This document shows positions 36,405 through 44,770 of a stretch of DNA of 64,000 bases, one piece after another. How positions within the stretch are numbered: the stretch's first letter is position 1; each line of letters starts with the position of its first letter. The DNA is from Serratia nevei (GTDB lineage Bacteria > Pseudomonadota > Gammaproteobacteria > Enterobacterales > Enterobacteriaceae), in assembly GCF_037948395.1 (NCBI RefSeq), contig NZ_CP149940.1:3162001-3226000 (forward strand), in the 5' to 3' direction. The translations under genes were made by a program, and so were the position numbers. The notes under the pieces were generated by a model, which made no database searches, was not told the DNA's origin, and was given only the letters and a program-made list of their open reading frames with translations.

Positions 36405-36833
36405 TCACCGCGCCGCGTAGACGATAAAGGTCACCACGCCGAAGATCTCCAGCTGCGCCTCATCGTCGAACACGATCGGCGCGTAGGCGGGATTCATCGG
36501 CAACAGCCGCACGTCGGGGTGGCGCTGCAGCTTTTTGACGGTGAATTCCCCGTCCACCGCGGCGATCACGATATTGCCGTGCTCCGGCGTCAGGGCGCTG
36601 TCGACGATCAGCAGATCGCCATCCTGGATATTGCCGTCGATCATCGACTCGCCGCTGGCGCGCACGAAATAGGTGGCGTTGGGGTGCCGTACCAGCAGCT
36701 TGCCGATATCCAGCCTGCTCTCGACATAGTCCTGCGCCGGGGAAGGAAAGCCGCAGGCCACGCGATCGGCAAACAGCGGTAACGTCAGGGGTTCACCTGG
36801 TAAAAAAGCATACAACCTTGAATTGCTCAGCAT
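36405..36833 (-). CDS. umuD: DNA polymerase V accessory subunit UmuD
   Basis: This protein of about 142 residues is the self-cleaving UmuD. The cleavage pair is Cys27-Gly28 in VACGFPSP, the catalytic serine is Ser63 in ASGESMIDG and the lysine is Lys100 in FTVKK, matching Cys24, Ser60 and Lys97 of E. coli. The start is ambiguous: ATG at 36833 best matches the family, and an ATG two codons upstream is possible. A LexA box ends almost at the start. UmuC does not follow; the receptor gene does. Confidence 0.93.
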   Translation of the reverse strand: MLSNSRLYAFLPGEPLTLPLFADRVACGFPSPAQDYVESRLDIGKLLVRHPNATYFVRASGESMIDGNIQDGDLLIVDSALTPEHGNIVIAAVDGEFTVKKLQRHPDVRLLPMNPAYAPIVFDDEAQLEIFGVVTFIVYAAR

Positions 36834-37019
36834 AATCATAACCAAACTGTATATTTATACAGTTAAGCATAAACAAAACGCGAACGCGTGCAACCCCCTA
36901 TCCCCCTGCGGATCGCGCTTTCCCGCGTAATATAATAATTTTCTGAGTGATTTTTCCTGCAGCTTTTGGCGTTCTTCGCGTGTGTTTACACACATGACAC
37001 CCACCAAAACTGTGGATAA
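36656..37019. repeat. direct repeat copy 1: umuD 5' end and upstream region
   Basis: About 300 bases from inside umuD through its LexA box are nearly identical to 38095-38400. Weaker similarity continues to CCACCAAAACTGTGGATAA at 37001-37019. This copy belongs to the intact umuD. Confidence 0.9.
36846..36863 (-). promoter_or_regulatory. LexA box of umuD
   Basis: ACTGTATATTTATACAGT is a nearly perfect LexA box (CTG-N10-CAG) immediately upstream of the umuD start. Confidence 0.92.
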
Positions 37020-37027
37020 TGCGGCAC

Positions 37028-37231
37028 TCAGACCGTTGGCGTATCGATGGGCAGGATGAATGAGGGATTGTCATTGCGAACGGCGCCGACGGCGGGCGAT
37101 ACCGGTTGCCAGACGAAATCCTCTGCCTGCAGGCTGTACACGTCAGCCTGCATTTGACCAGAGGGCGGGACTAAGCGGGTGTCGAGCCAGTCGCGCGCGG
37201 CCGTCGGTCTCTGCTGCGTACAGCGCCGCAA
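37028..37231 (-). pseudogene. unrecognised C-terminal gene fragment
   Basis: A minus-strand frame ending in TGA at 37028 reads like the tail of a real protein (LDTRLVPPSGQMQADVYSL, then AVRNDNPSFILPIDTPTV). It lacks a credible start and runs into the recombinase fragment. Its family is not recognised. Confidence 0.35.
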
Positions 37232-37250
37232 AGAACAGCGGCAGGCCTTG

Positions 37251-37451
37251 CCTCACGGGAGGAACGGCGGACGGCCTTACAAAATGACGCCAATAAAATT
37301 GCGACTGGCAATGGCATCAATGGGACGGCCAGAGACGAAAGTCAGTACGTTATGCCAGGAGCTTGGGATAACCCGACAAACGCTGTACCGCCACATTTCC
37401 CCTGATGGTCCACTGCGAGCTGACGGTATAAAGCTGCTCAACCGGGGATAA
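37251..37451 (+). pseudogene. C-terminal fragment of a serine recombinase/invertase
   Basis: The frame carries the DNA-binding tail of a resolvase/invertase: GGRPYKMTPIKLRLAMASMG, STLCQELGITRQTLYRHIS and DGPLRADGIKLL. The catalytic domain is missing, and no catalytic serine region is found upstream. It is a remnant of a mobile or inversion element. Confidence 0.75.
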
Positions 37452-37509
37452 TTTTAGCGGACGGAAAAATCTGGAGTTCCGGCGTAGAACCCCGAATAAG
37501 GAATAATCC

Positions 37510-37881
37510 TTAATTCATTTCAGGATTATTAATTCCATCTAAAACCTCTCGGCAATATTCTTTTTTATAGGCTTCATCATTACTTAATGACTTAACCAAA
37601 AAATCAGCATTTTTCCAACCATTATCCCAATGCGTATCGAATCCTGACTGTTCATACTTTAATGTTCTAGTTAATGAGTCTTTTATTTGTTTTTTATATT
37701 TATCAATTTTCTCATTGGTTGCCCCACAAACATCATGTGCAACACGAGCATTTGAGCCAGAAAAACCTATTGCTGAAATTGCCATCGCTTCGTTTGATTT
37801 GTCGAAATCATTCGCATATGCCACAGCATTAGATAAAGCGAATATGACAAGAGCAGGTATGGTTTCTTTGTATGAAATCAT
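37510..37881 (-). CDS. AT-rich exported protein of unknown function
   Basis: This 123-residue protein has a signal peptide ending near AVAYA-ND. The mature part is charged and mainly helical (NEKIDKYKKQIKDSLTRTL, FDTHWDNGWKNADFLVKSL), with two cysteines (VCGAT and EYCREV). No family is recognised; it does not fit Tai4 or Rap1a patterns. Its base composition is far more AT-rich than the surroundings, and it lies between the direct repeats, so it is probably acquired cargo. Confidence 0.6.
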   Translation of the reverse strand: MISYKETIPALVIFALSNAVAYANDFDKSNEAMAISAIGFSGSNARVAHDVCGATNEKIDKYKKQIKDSLTRTLKYEQSGFDTHWDNGWKNADFLVKSLSNDEAYKKEYCREVLDGINNPEMN

Positions 37882-37956
37882 CTTTTACCTCTAACTCATT
37901 GATTGTTCATGGGGTCAGTTTGGATATCGAAAATTATTGTACATTAAGGCTGCTTT

Positions 37957-38280
37957 TTAATCAGTCTCAACTTCTTTATAGAAGGCCTGAATGCGACAAA
38001 CTTGGGAAGTACTGTAGCCTGTCGCGTCTGCTGTTTCTCGGATGCTCAGTTTCTTAATCTGTCGGTAGTGCCTGATCCATCCTGCACGCTCCATCTCGCC
38101 GCTGGCGCGCACGAAGTAGGTGGCGTTGGGGTGCCGCACCAGCAGCTTGCCGATATCCAGCCTGCTCTCGACATAGTCCTGCGCCGGGGAAGGAAAGCCG
38201 CAGGCCACGCGATCGGCAAACAGCGGTAACGTCAGGGGGTCACCTGGTGAAAAAGCATACAACCTTGAATTGCTCAGCAT
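37957..38280 (-). pseudogene. truncated umuD copy fused to a recombinase tail
   Basis: The first 62 or so codons reproduce the umuD N-terminus, including the VACGFPSP cleavage site and RASGE. They stop just before the catalytic serine and run in frame into a different sequence, with [20 protein letters not shown], a recombinase-like helix-turn-helix tail. A LexA box precedes the start, so the chimera could be transcribed in the SOS response. It cannot self-cleave. Whether a stable protein is made is unknown. Confidence 0.75.
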
Positions 38281-38467
38281 AATCATAACCAAACTGTATA
38301 TTTACACAGTAAGACATAAACAAAATGCGAACGCGTGCAACCCCCTATCCCCCTGCGGATCGCGCTTTCCCGCGTAATATAATAATTTTCTGAGCGATTT
38401 TTTTTTACGCCTGCTAAGCGTTTCACCGCCCCTTGCACACACGTTATCCACCAAAACTGTGGATAAC
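38095..38467. repeat. direct repeat copy 2: umuD 5' end and upstream region
   Basis: Second copy of the repeat, including LexA box, start and about 62 codons of umuD, ending sharply at 38095. The similarity on the other side fades after about 38400 but resumes at CCACCAAAACTGTGGATAA (38449-38467). Confidence 0.9.
38293..38310 (-). promoter_or_regulatory. LexA box of the umuD fragment
   Basis: ACTGTATATTTACACAGT keeps CTG-N10-CAG and differs from the intact umuD box by one base. Confidence 0.85.
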
Positions 38468-38499
38468 CTGGCGGCGCCTTCGGAGGATGCGCTATCGCC

Positions 38500-39450
38500 C
38501 TACTGCGCCGCTGCGGCGATGCAAAAACGGTATACCGCTTCAACCATCTGATCGAGGCCCGGTTGCTCGAGGGGATAATGCCCGGCGTTCTCGAGCATCA
38601 CGGTGCTCACTGGTACCCGTCGAACGCGGCGGAGGAACAGTTCGCTCAGGTGCAACGGCGTCCAGCGATCCTGCGCCGGCTGCGTCAGCAGGATCGGGCA
38701 AACGTCGAAATCTTCCGGCTCAATGGCAGGCGCGTACGCCGCGTACGAGGCTAAAAAGCGCATCGTCACCCAGGCCCCCGCCGACGTGTCGTCCGCCAGA
38801 CATGCCTTAAGCGCCGCCTTGTCATTGACCAGCGCATGCATCTTGCTCGCCAATGCCATCGGCATCGCCATCCCGGCCAGCGGCGTAGCGGCCACCAGCC
38901 GCGCCAGGGGAATGCCCAGGCGGCTCATCATTCGATTCAACGCCGTCTCGTCGCGCACCTGTTGTTCACGCTGATCGAGAAACGTCATGCCGACAATGCC
39001 TTTCACCTGCCGGTTCAGCGCTGCCACATGATAGGTCTTCATCCCACCGGCGCTCAGGCCGTACAGCACAATGGGGCGCGCATCCCTCGCCCGTTCCGCG
39101 TCGATCAGATCGCTGCCAATCTGCACCCAGTCGTCGTAGCGCACGCGCCGCCGTTGCCCGCCCGTCTGCGTCATGCCATATCCCGGCATGTCTACGGCGA
39201 TCGTCTCTATTCCCCGGTGCGCCAGCGGCGCCCCCAGGATGGTCGACATCTGCCGGCCGTTGGTACCGACGCCATGAAACAGGATCACCTTCACCGGCGC
39301 CTCGGGGCGACGGTAGCAATCGAGATGGATGCGATACTGCCGCCAGGGCCACCACGTCTCTGTCGGTTCTTCCCCCGGCTGCAGCCGGAAGCTTTCCGGC
39401 AGGAATCGCTGAATGTCCTGCCAGTGAGATTGATTGGCGTAATTACCCAT
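38500..39450 (-). CDS. alpha/beta hydrolase
   Basis: This 316-residue enzyme has an alpha/beta hydrolase fold: an oxyanion region in VILFHGVGTNGRQ, nucleophile Ser in YGLSAGGMK near residue 155, an acid candidate in QPAQDRWTP and a histidine in NAGHYPLEQ near residue 290. No signal peptide is seen, so it is probably cytoplasmic. The substrate is unknown. It is divergent from a TetR-family gene, with a palindrome between them, so it is likely the regulator's target. Confidence 0.85.
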   Translation of the reverse strand: MGNYANQSHWQDIQRFLPESFRLQPGEEPTETWWPWRQYRIHLDCYRRPEAPVKVILFHGVGTNGRQMSTILGAPLAHRGIETIAVDMPGYGMTQTGGQRRRVRYDDWVQIGSDLIDAERARDARPIVLYGLSAGGMKTYHVAALNRQVKGIVGMTFLDQREQQVRDETALNRMMSRLGIPLARLVAATPLAGMAMPMALASKMHALVNDKAALKACLADDTSAGAWVTMRFLASYAAYAPAIEPEDFDVCPILLTQPAQDRWTPLHLSELFLRRVRRVPVSTVMLENAGHYPLEQPGLDQMVEAVYRFCIAAAAQ

Positions 39451-39495
39451 ACGAAACCTCTCGTGATACTTGGTTGCCGGGATGAAAATCCGTAT

Positions 39496-39515
39496 AATCC
39501 AACAAATGTCGGATT
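39496..39515. promoter_or_regulatory. palindromic operator between hydrolase and TetR gene
   Basis: AATCCAACAAATGTCGGATT pairs at 8 of 10 positions per arm. It lies in the 80-base divergent gap, where a TetR protein would bind and control both genes. Confidence 0.55.
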
Positions 39516-39530
39516 AATAAAATACAACTT

Positions 39531-40163
39531 ATGTCGGAAAAAGCGATGCCGCAAGTAAAAAAAAATGCGCGCGTGCCAGTTCAGGAACGCGCAGCGGCGC
39601 GCATGGCCAAAGTGCTGAGCGCCGCCGAACAGATGCTCGCCACCCTTGGGCCGGAAAAAACCTCCATTCCCGCCCTGGCGGAAGCGGCCGAAGTGCCGCG
39701 CGCCGCAATTTACCCGTTCTTCCCGGACAAGTACGCGCTGTTTTCGCATCTGGCTCAGACCCATATGGAGCAACTGACGCAGGCGCTGCGCGCGTCGGGG
39801 CTCGAGACCGCCGGCAGCTTGCAGGATTGGGTGGATGCCGCCGTGTTGGCCACGGCCCGCTACTACAATGCCCATCCTGCGGCGAGCGTCTTGCTGCTGC
39901 GCGGTGCGTTCGCCGAACCCGAAAACCAGGCTCACGCCGCCAAAAACCTGACGATCGGCGAGATGTTCCGGGCAAAAGTGCGAGACCTGCCCGAACTCGA
40001 GACGCTGCCGTCGGAGCCCGACGTCGTTCTGATCGCCATAGAATTGGCGTTTGCCTGCATGAAATATGGTTACGCGCGGGAAGGCACCGTCTCTGCGGCC
40101 ATTTGCCGCGAAGCGACGCGGGCGGTCATCGCCTATCTAGGCCAGTGGCGCACCGCGCCGTAA
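39531..40163 (+). CDS. TetR-family transcriptional regulator
   Basis: This 210-residue regulator has an N-terminal TetR helix-turn-helix (about residues 20-65): AEQMLATLGPEKTSIPALAE then EVPRAAIYPFFPDKYALFSH. The C-terminal ligand domain is helical and unassigned. It is divergent from the hydrolase gene. Control of that gene and of itself through the palindrome in between is inferred from layout. Confidence 0.88.
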   Translation: MSEKAMPQVKKNARVPVQERAAARMAKVLSAAEQMLATLGPEKTSIPALAEAAEVPRAAIYPFFPDKYALFSHLAQTHMEQLTQALRASGLETAGSLQDWVDAAVLATARYYNAHPAASVLLLRGAFAEPENQAHAAKNLTIGEMFRAKVRDLPELETLPSEPDVVLIAIELAFACMKYGYAREGTVSAAICREATRAVIAYLGQWRTAP

Positions 40164-40285
40164 AGCAATGGCAGAGGTGCCCCGTTTCGCCCTGTTCAAG
40201 GGCGCCATCTATGATAAAATCCAGTATCACTCATCAGACTCTACTCTGACGCCGGCGCAGTATCCGCCGGCGCCGCGAAACCATC

Positions 40286-41128
40286 ATGAACAAGCATTTG
40301 ATTCTCGACGAACCCGGCGATGCCGATTCGGCCTGCCTGTCGCGCCACGCGGTCTGGCAGCGCAACGATCTGGCTCAGGCGCAACAGGATTGGCTGGCGG
40401 AAGAAGTGCCGGTCGCCCTGGTGTACAACGGCATTTCCCACGTGGTGATGATGGCGACGCCGAAAGATCTGGCGGCCTTCGCCATCGGTTTTTCGCTGTC
40501 CGAAGGCATCATTGCCTCCCCCGACGATATCTACGACATTCGCCAACAGCCGGCCTGCAACGGCATTGAAGTGCATGTGGAACTCTCGAGCCGCCGCTTT
40601 ATGCAGCTGAAAGAGAAGCGCCGCAGCCTGGCCGGCCGCACCGGCTGCGGTGTCTGCGGGGTGGAGCAGCTGCAGGAGGTCGCCCAACCCATCGCGCCGC
40701 TGCCCTTCACGCAACGCTTCGATTTGGCCCTGCTCGACCGGGCGTTGGCGCAGCTGCAGGAGGTGCAAACGGTGGGGAAACTGACCGGCTGCACCCACGC
40801 GGCGGCCTGGATCCAGCCGGACGGCGCACTCAGCGGCGGGTGTGAAGACGTCGGCCGCCACGTGGCGCTCGACAAACTGCTGGGCTACCGCAGCCAACAG
40901 GCGTGGCTACAGGGGGCGGCGCTGGTGTCGAGCCGCGCCAGCTATGAAATGGTGCAAAAATCCGCCATGTGCGGCGTCGAGATCCTGTTCGCCGTTTCCG
41001 CCGCCACCCGCCTGGCGGTCGAGGTGGCCGAGCGCAGCAACCTGACGCTGGTGGGCTTCAGCAAGCCGGGGCGCGCTACCGTCTATACGCATCCGCAGCG
41101 GCTCTGGCAATCGACGCCGGCGGCCTAA
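40286..41128 (+). CDS. fdhD: formate dehydrogenase sulfurtransferase FdhD
   Basis: This 280-residue protein transfers sulfur from IscS to the molybdenum cofactor of formate dehydrogenases. The essential cysteine motif is in [13 protein letters not shown] near residue 115, and the cofactor-site sequences [12 protein letters not shown] and [17 protein letters not shown] are present. Length matches E. coli FdhD. It stands alone; the formate dehydrogenase genes are not in the window. A GCCGGCG hairpin lies just upstream of the start. Confidence 0.95.
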   Translation: MNKHLILDEPGDADSACLSRHAVWQRNDLAQAQQDWLAEEVPVALVYNGISHVVMMATPKDLAAFAIGFSLSEGIIASPDDIYDIRQQPACNGIEVHVELSSRRFMQLKEKRRSLAGRTGCGVCGVEQLQEVAQPIAPLPFTQRFDLALLDRALAQLQEVQTVGKLTGCTHAAAWIQPDGALSGGCEDVGRHVALDKLLGYRSQQAWLQGAALVSSRASYEMVQKSAMCGVEILFAVSAATRLAVEVAERSNLTLVGFSKPGRATVYTHPQRLWQSTPAA

Positions 41129-41185
41129 CGCCGCCGGACAAGAATCGACTATTCTCAATAGCAGAACACCAGGAAGCCCCACGTC

Positions 41186-42103
41186 ATGATCATTCGCCCG
41201 AACCAGAACTGGTTTATTCGCCTGTTCGCCTGGCACGGTTCCGTGCTGTCAAAGATCACCTTTCGTCTGTCGCTGAACGTACTGATGTCGATAGTGGCGG
41301 TGATCAGCTATCAATGGTACGAGCAGCTCGGCGTACATTTAACCATCGCGCCGTTCAGCCTGCTGGGTATCGCCATCGCCATTTTTCTCGGCTTTCGCAA
41401 TAACGCCGGCTACAGCCGCTTTGTCGAAGCGCGCAACCTGTGGGGCTCGCTGCTGATTACCGAGCGATCCCTGCTGCGCCAGATCAAAAGCCTGCTGCCG
41501 GACGAACCGGCGGTGCATCAGAAGGTCGCCAAGCTGCTGATCGCCTTCAGCTGGAGCCTGAAGCATCAGCTGCGCGCCACCGATCCGACCGCCGATCTGT
41601 ACCACAACCTCACCAGCAAAGAGCTGGCGGAAGTGATCGCCAGCCCGATGCCGACCAACCGCATCCTGCTGATGCTGGGCCAGGAGATCGGCAAGCTGCG
41701 CCGCCAGGGGCTGCTGAGCGACATCACCTTCGAGCTGCTCGACAACAAGCTGAGCGAACTGTCCCATGCCCTCGGCGGCTGCGAACGGCTCGCCAGCACG
41801 CCGGTGCCGTTCGCCTATACCCTGATCCTGCAGCGCACCGTTTACCTGTTCTGCAGCCTGTTGCCTTTTGCCCTGGTGACCGACCTGCATTACATGACAC
41901 CGTTTGTTTCGGTGTTCATTTCCTATACCTTCTTATCCTGGGACTCACTGGCCGAAGAGCTGGAGGATCCGTTCGGCGTATCGGCCAACCATCTGCCGTT
42001 AAACGCCATCTGCAACACCATCGAGCGTAACCTGCTGGAAATGAACGACCAAAGCCCGCTGCCGCCGCCGATGAAACCCGACGAGCACTTTAATTTGATT
42101 TGA
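41186..42103 (+). CDS. bestrophin-like membrane protein (YneE family)
   Basis: This 305-residue protein belongs to the bacterial bestrophin/UPF0187 family, pentameric ion channels. Features are the N-terminal MIIRPNQNWFIRLFAW, LLGIAIAIFLGFRNNAGYSR, RFVEARNLWGSLLI and C-terminal LAEELEDPFGVSANHLPLN. About four transmembrane segments are visible. The bacterial homologues conduct cations. It sits alone between fdhD and the peroxidase gene. Confidence 0.9.
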   Translation: MIIRPNQNWFIRLFAWHGSVLSKITFRLSLNVLMSIVAVISYQWYEQLGVHLTIAPFSLLGIAIAIFLGFRNNAGYSRFVEARNLWGSLLITERSLLRQIKSLLPDEPAVHQKVAKLLIAFSWSLKHQLRATDPTADLYHNLTSKELAEVIASPMPTNRILLMLGQEIGKLRRQGLLSDITFELLDNKLSELSHALGGCERLASTPVPFAYTLILQRTVYLFCSLLPFALVTDLHYMTPFVSVFISYTFLSWDSLAEELEDPFGVSANHLPLNAICNTIERNLLEMNDQSPLPPPMKPDEHFNLI

Positions 42104-42137
42104 CCTATTTCACCCGAACACACTGGAGCCGAATGCA

Positions 42138-43100
42138 ATGAATGCAAATAACCACCCGCCGCAAGCCGTATTCACGCCGGTGACGCGCCATGCCATCTTC
42201 ATCGTCGCCACCCTGTCGCCCGTTCCCGCCCATCTGGCGGCGGTGCGCGCCTGGTGCGGCGACATCGCCGCCGTGGTGCGCTCGGTCGGCAAACGCGCGC
42301 CGGCGGGCAACCTCACCTGCGTCTGCGGCTTCGGCTCCGAAGCCTGGGATACGCTGTTTGGCGCGCCGCGCCCTCGCCAGCTGCATCCGTTCAGCCCGAT
42401 CGGCAGCGGGGAACGCGTCGCCGTCGCCACGCCCGGCGATATCCTGCTGCATATCCGCGCCGATGAAATGGATCTGTGTTTCGAACTGGCCTCGCAGCTG
42501 GTCGGCAAGCTCGGCGACGCCGTGACGGTCATTGAAGAGGTGCACGGCTTCCGTTACTTCGATCAGCGCGCCATGATCGGCTTCGTCGACGGTACGGAGA
42601 ACCCGGAGGGGCACGAAGCCTTCGACTACACGGTGATCGGCGACGAAGACGCGGCGTTCAGCGGCGGCAGCTATGTGCTGGTGCAAAAATACCTGCATGA
42701 TATGCAGGGCTGGAACTCGCTTAGCGTGGAAACGCAGGAGAAGATCATCGGCCGCCATAAGCAGTCCAACATCGAGCTGGATGAAGCGGTCAAACCGTCG
42801 TCATCGCACAGTTCGCTGACCACCATCACCGACGAGCAAGGCAACGAGGTGAAAATTCTGCGCGACAACATGCCGTTCGGCCGCCCCGGCCTGCGCGAAT
42901 TCGGCACCTACTTTATCGGCTATGCGCGCTCCCCGCAGCCGATCGAGCAGATGCTGGAAAACATGTTTATCGGCCGCCCGGCCGGCAACTACGATCGGCT
43001 GCTCGATTTTAGCCACGCGGTGACCGGCACCCTGTTCTTCGTGCCTTCCGCTCCGCTGCTGGAAGCGCTGGCCGACCGCAGCGGCGCCGAACTGCATTAA
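42138..43100 (+). CDS. Dyp-type heme peroxidase
   Basis: This 320-residue enzyme is a dye-decolourising peroxidase of the YfeX-like cytoplasmic class. The signature GFVDGTENPEGHE with the distal aspartate is near residue 155, a proximal histidine candidate lies in SSSHSSLTTI near residue 220, and the distal arginine in GLREFGTYFIGYARS near residue 255. There is no Tat signal, so it differs from EfeB. Its physiological substrate is unknown. Confidence 0.9.
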   Translation: MNANNHPPQAVFTPVTRHAIFIVATLSPVPAHLAAVRAWCGDIAAVVRSVGKRAPAGNLTCVCGFGSEAWDTLFGAPRPRQLHPFSPIGSGERVAVATPGDILLHIRADEMDLCFELASQLVGKLGDAVTVIEEVHGFRYFDQRAMIGFVDGTENPEGHEAFDYTVIGDEDAAFSGGSYVLVQKYLHDMQGWNSLSVETQEKIIGRHKQSNIELDEAVKPSSSHSSLTTITDEQGNEVKILRDNMPFGRPGLREFGTYFIGYARSPQPIEQMLENMFIGRPAGNYDRLLDFSHAVTGTLFFVPSAPLLEALADRSGAELH

Positions 43101-43172
43101 GCCCTCCTTCTGCGGCAAAGCCTCCCCCCGCGACTTATACTGAATGAACGTTGCGTATTGGGGGGAGGCACC

Positions 43173-44282
43173 ATGCCGCTCACATTCAAACGTTCGGAAA
43201 GGCTCTCCATCGGCACCGAAATAGAGCTGCAGCTGGTCGATGACGAGCGCTACGATCTCACCGATCGGGCCGATCGGGTAGTCAGCGCGGTCGGCGATCG
43301 CCGGCGCGTCAAACATGAGCTCACCAAATCGATGGTGGAGCTGAACAGTTCGGTGCATCGCGATCTCGATGAGCTGCACGCCGAGCTGCGCACCCTGACG
43401 GATACCGTCCGGCGCAGCGCACAGCGCCTGGGCTGCGACGTCTGCGGCGGCGGCCGCCATCTCAGCAACGACTGGCGCAAACAGGTCATCAGCGACAGCG
43501 CGCGCTACAGGCAGTTGGCCAGCCGCTTTGGCTATCTCTCCAAGCTGGCCTGCGTGTTCGGCCAACACATTCACCTCGGCGTCAACGACGGGGACGAGGC
43601 AATGTACCTGTGCCATGCGCTGACGCCCTATTTTCCGCAGCTGATCGCGCTCAGCGCTTCGTCGCCGCTGTATCAGGGCGTCGACACGCACTTTGCCAGC
43701 TCCCGTTTCAGCGCCCAGAATTCCTTCCCCAACTACGGATGCCTGGAACACATCTACAGCTGGCGCGAATTCAACGCTTACTACGAACGGCTGAACGCCG
43801 CCGGCGTGATTGAAAGCGTCAAGGATATTTACTGGGATGCGCGGCCGAAACCGGAGCTGGGTACGGTGGAGATCCGCATCTGCGATACGCCGCTGCGCCT
43901 CGCGCACGCCGTGCTGCTGGTCGGTTACTGCCGTCTGCTGGCTGATTTTCTGTTGCGGCGCCGGACGCCGATCGCGCCGGAATACGATGCCTTCACCCAT
44001 TACAACAAGATCAACGCCTATCGCAGCGGTTTCGCCGCCGAATACGTCGATCCCGCGACGCTGCGCCGCAGCAGCCTGACCGCCCACATCCTGCACACGC
44101 TCGAAGCGCTGAGCGATTGCGCCGAACGGCAGGAGGATCGGGCCGTGCTGCAGGCGGTCGAGCGCCATGTCCGCCAGGGCATCAGCGATTCGGAGCATAT
44201 CCGTCAGATGTTGCACAACGGCCTGCCGCAGGCTCAGGTGATCAAGCGCCTGTGCGACGAGCTGTTGCAGCCGGCAAGTTAA
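43173..44282 (+). CDS. ybdK: YbdK-family carboxylate-amine ligase
   Basis: This 369-residue protein belongs to the GCS2 family of gamma-glutamyl ligases, including E. coli YbdK with weak glutamate-cysteine ligase activity. Motifs are IGTEIELQLVD, HELTKSMVELNSSV, GQHIHLGVNDGDEAM and LGTVEIRICDTP. The ATG at 43173 follows a strong GGGGGAGG; the longer frame starts inside that ribosome site. The natural substrate is unclear. Confidence 0.92.
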   Translation: MPLTFKRSERLSIGTEIELQLVDDERYDLTDRADRVVSAVGDRRRVKHELTKSMVELNSSVHRDLDELHAELRTLTDTVRRSAQRLGCDVCGGGRHLSNDWRKQVISDSARYRQLASRFGYLSKLACVFGQHIHLGVNDGDEAMYLCHALTPYFPQLIALSASSPLYQGVDTHFASSRFSAQNSFPNYGCLEHIYSWREFNAYYERLNAAGVIESVKDIYWDARPKPELGTVEIRICDTPLRLAHAVLLVGYCRLLADFLLRRRTPIAPEYDAFTHYNKINAYRSGFAAEYVDPATLRRSSLTAHILHTLEALSDCAERQEDRAVLQAVERHVRQGISDSEHIRQMLHNGLPQAQVIKRLCDELLQPAS

Positions 44283-44377
44283 GTTTCAGCTATCGATTCC
44301 ATACGCTAAAGCCACTGTTCATTATGTGCTCTTTCGCTACAATCGTGAGCACTGACATTCACCGTATCGAGGACACC

Positions 44378-44557
44378 ATGTACAACTTCTCCCGCTATCA
44401 GGCAAAAGAACTGGCGCTGGCTTACATGAGCGGCAAAAAACACGATCTGTCGCCGCAAGAGTTTTTGCAACAGCTGAAAAGCAGCGAACGTTCGTTTGAG
44501 CACCTGCTGAAACACGGCAGCGAAATGCCGCGTGAGGTGCTGGTTAAAAGCTTCTGA
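44378..44557 (+). CDS. small conserved-looking cytoplasmic protein
   Basis: This 59-residue protein starts behind GAGGACACC. It is soluble and helical, with YQAKELALAYMSGKK and LSPQEFLQQLKSSERSFEHL. I do not recognise a family. Good ribosome site and coding composition support it as real. It lies between ybdK and the operator region of the SatD-like gene. Confidence 0.7.
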   Translation: MYNFSRYQAKELALAYMSGKKHDLSPQEFLQQLKSSERSFEHLLKHGSEMPREVLVKSF

Positions 44558-44658
44558 ACGGCCGGTCGCCGGCCACTTTCCCCCTACGCCGCCGGTGGCG
44601 AGCCTGACAGGCCCGCGCATTCCCGGCCGTTCATCCCCCACTCCCCACTCTGCTTCAT

Positions 44659-44734
44659 TTCGTCTTCACAGGCGAAAACCTGATAAATTCGTATCCACAG
44701 GCGAATTATTGACATATTCGTATCCAGGTGCGAA
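44659..44734. promoter_or_regulatory. three evenly spaced 18-bp operator-like repeats
   Basis: Sites TTCGTCTTCACAGGCGAA (44659-44676), TTCGTATCCACAGGCGAA (44688-44705) and TTCGTATCCAGGTGCGAA (44717-44734) share TTCG-N10-CGAA. Their starts are exactly 29 bases apart. A TTGACA (44709-44714) lies between sites two and three, so a bound protein would cover the promoter of the SatD-like gene at 44771. Confidence 0.75.
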
Positions 44735-44770
44735 TTTATAGTCATCCCTCTGCAAACAACGGAACACGCC

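Larger units (their letters stand above)
36864..37500. other. gene-poor stretch upstream of umuD with fragments
   Basis: Apart from the repeat end (to 37019), this stretch holds an open minus-strand fragment (37028 to about 37231) and a plus-strand recombinase tail (37251-37451). No intact gene or clear promoter is visible. Confidence 0.6.

Noticed and set aside
37510..37881. further T6SS immunity gene
   Set aside because: It is exported and has two cysteines, but the Tai4 and Rap1a motifs are absent and it is far from the T6SS locus.
36656..38467. intact insertion sequence or integron
   Set aside because: No full transposase or integrase gene and no terminal inverted repeats are visible; only recombinase tails remain.
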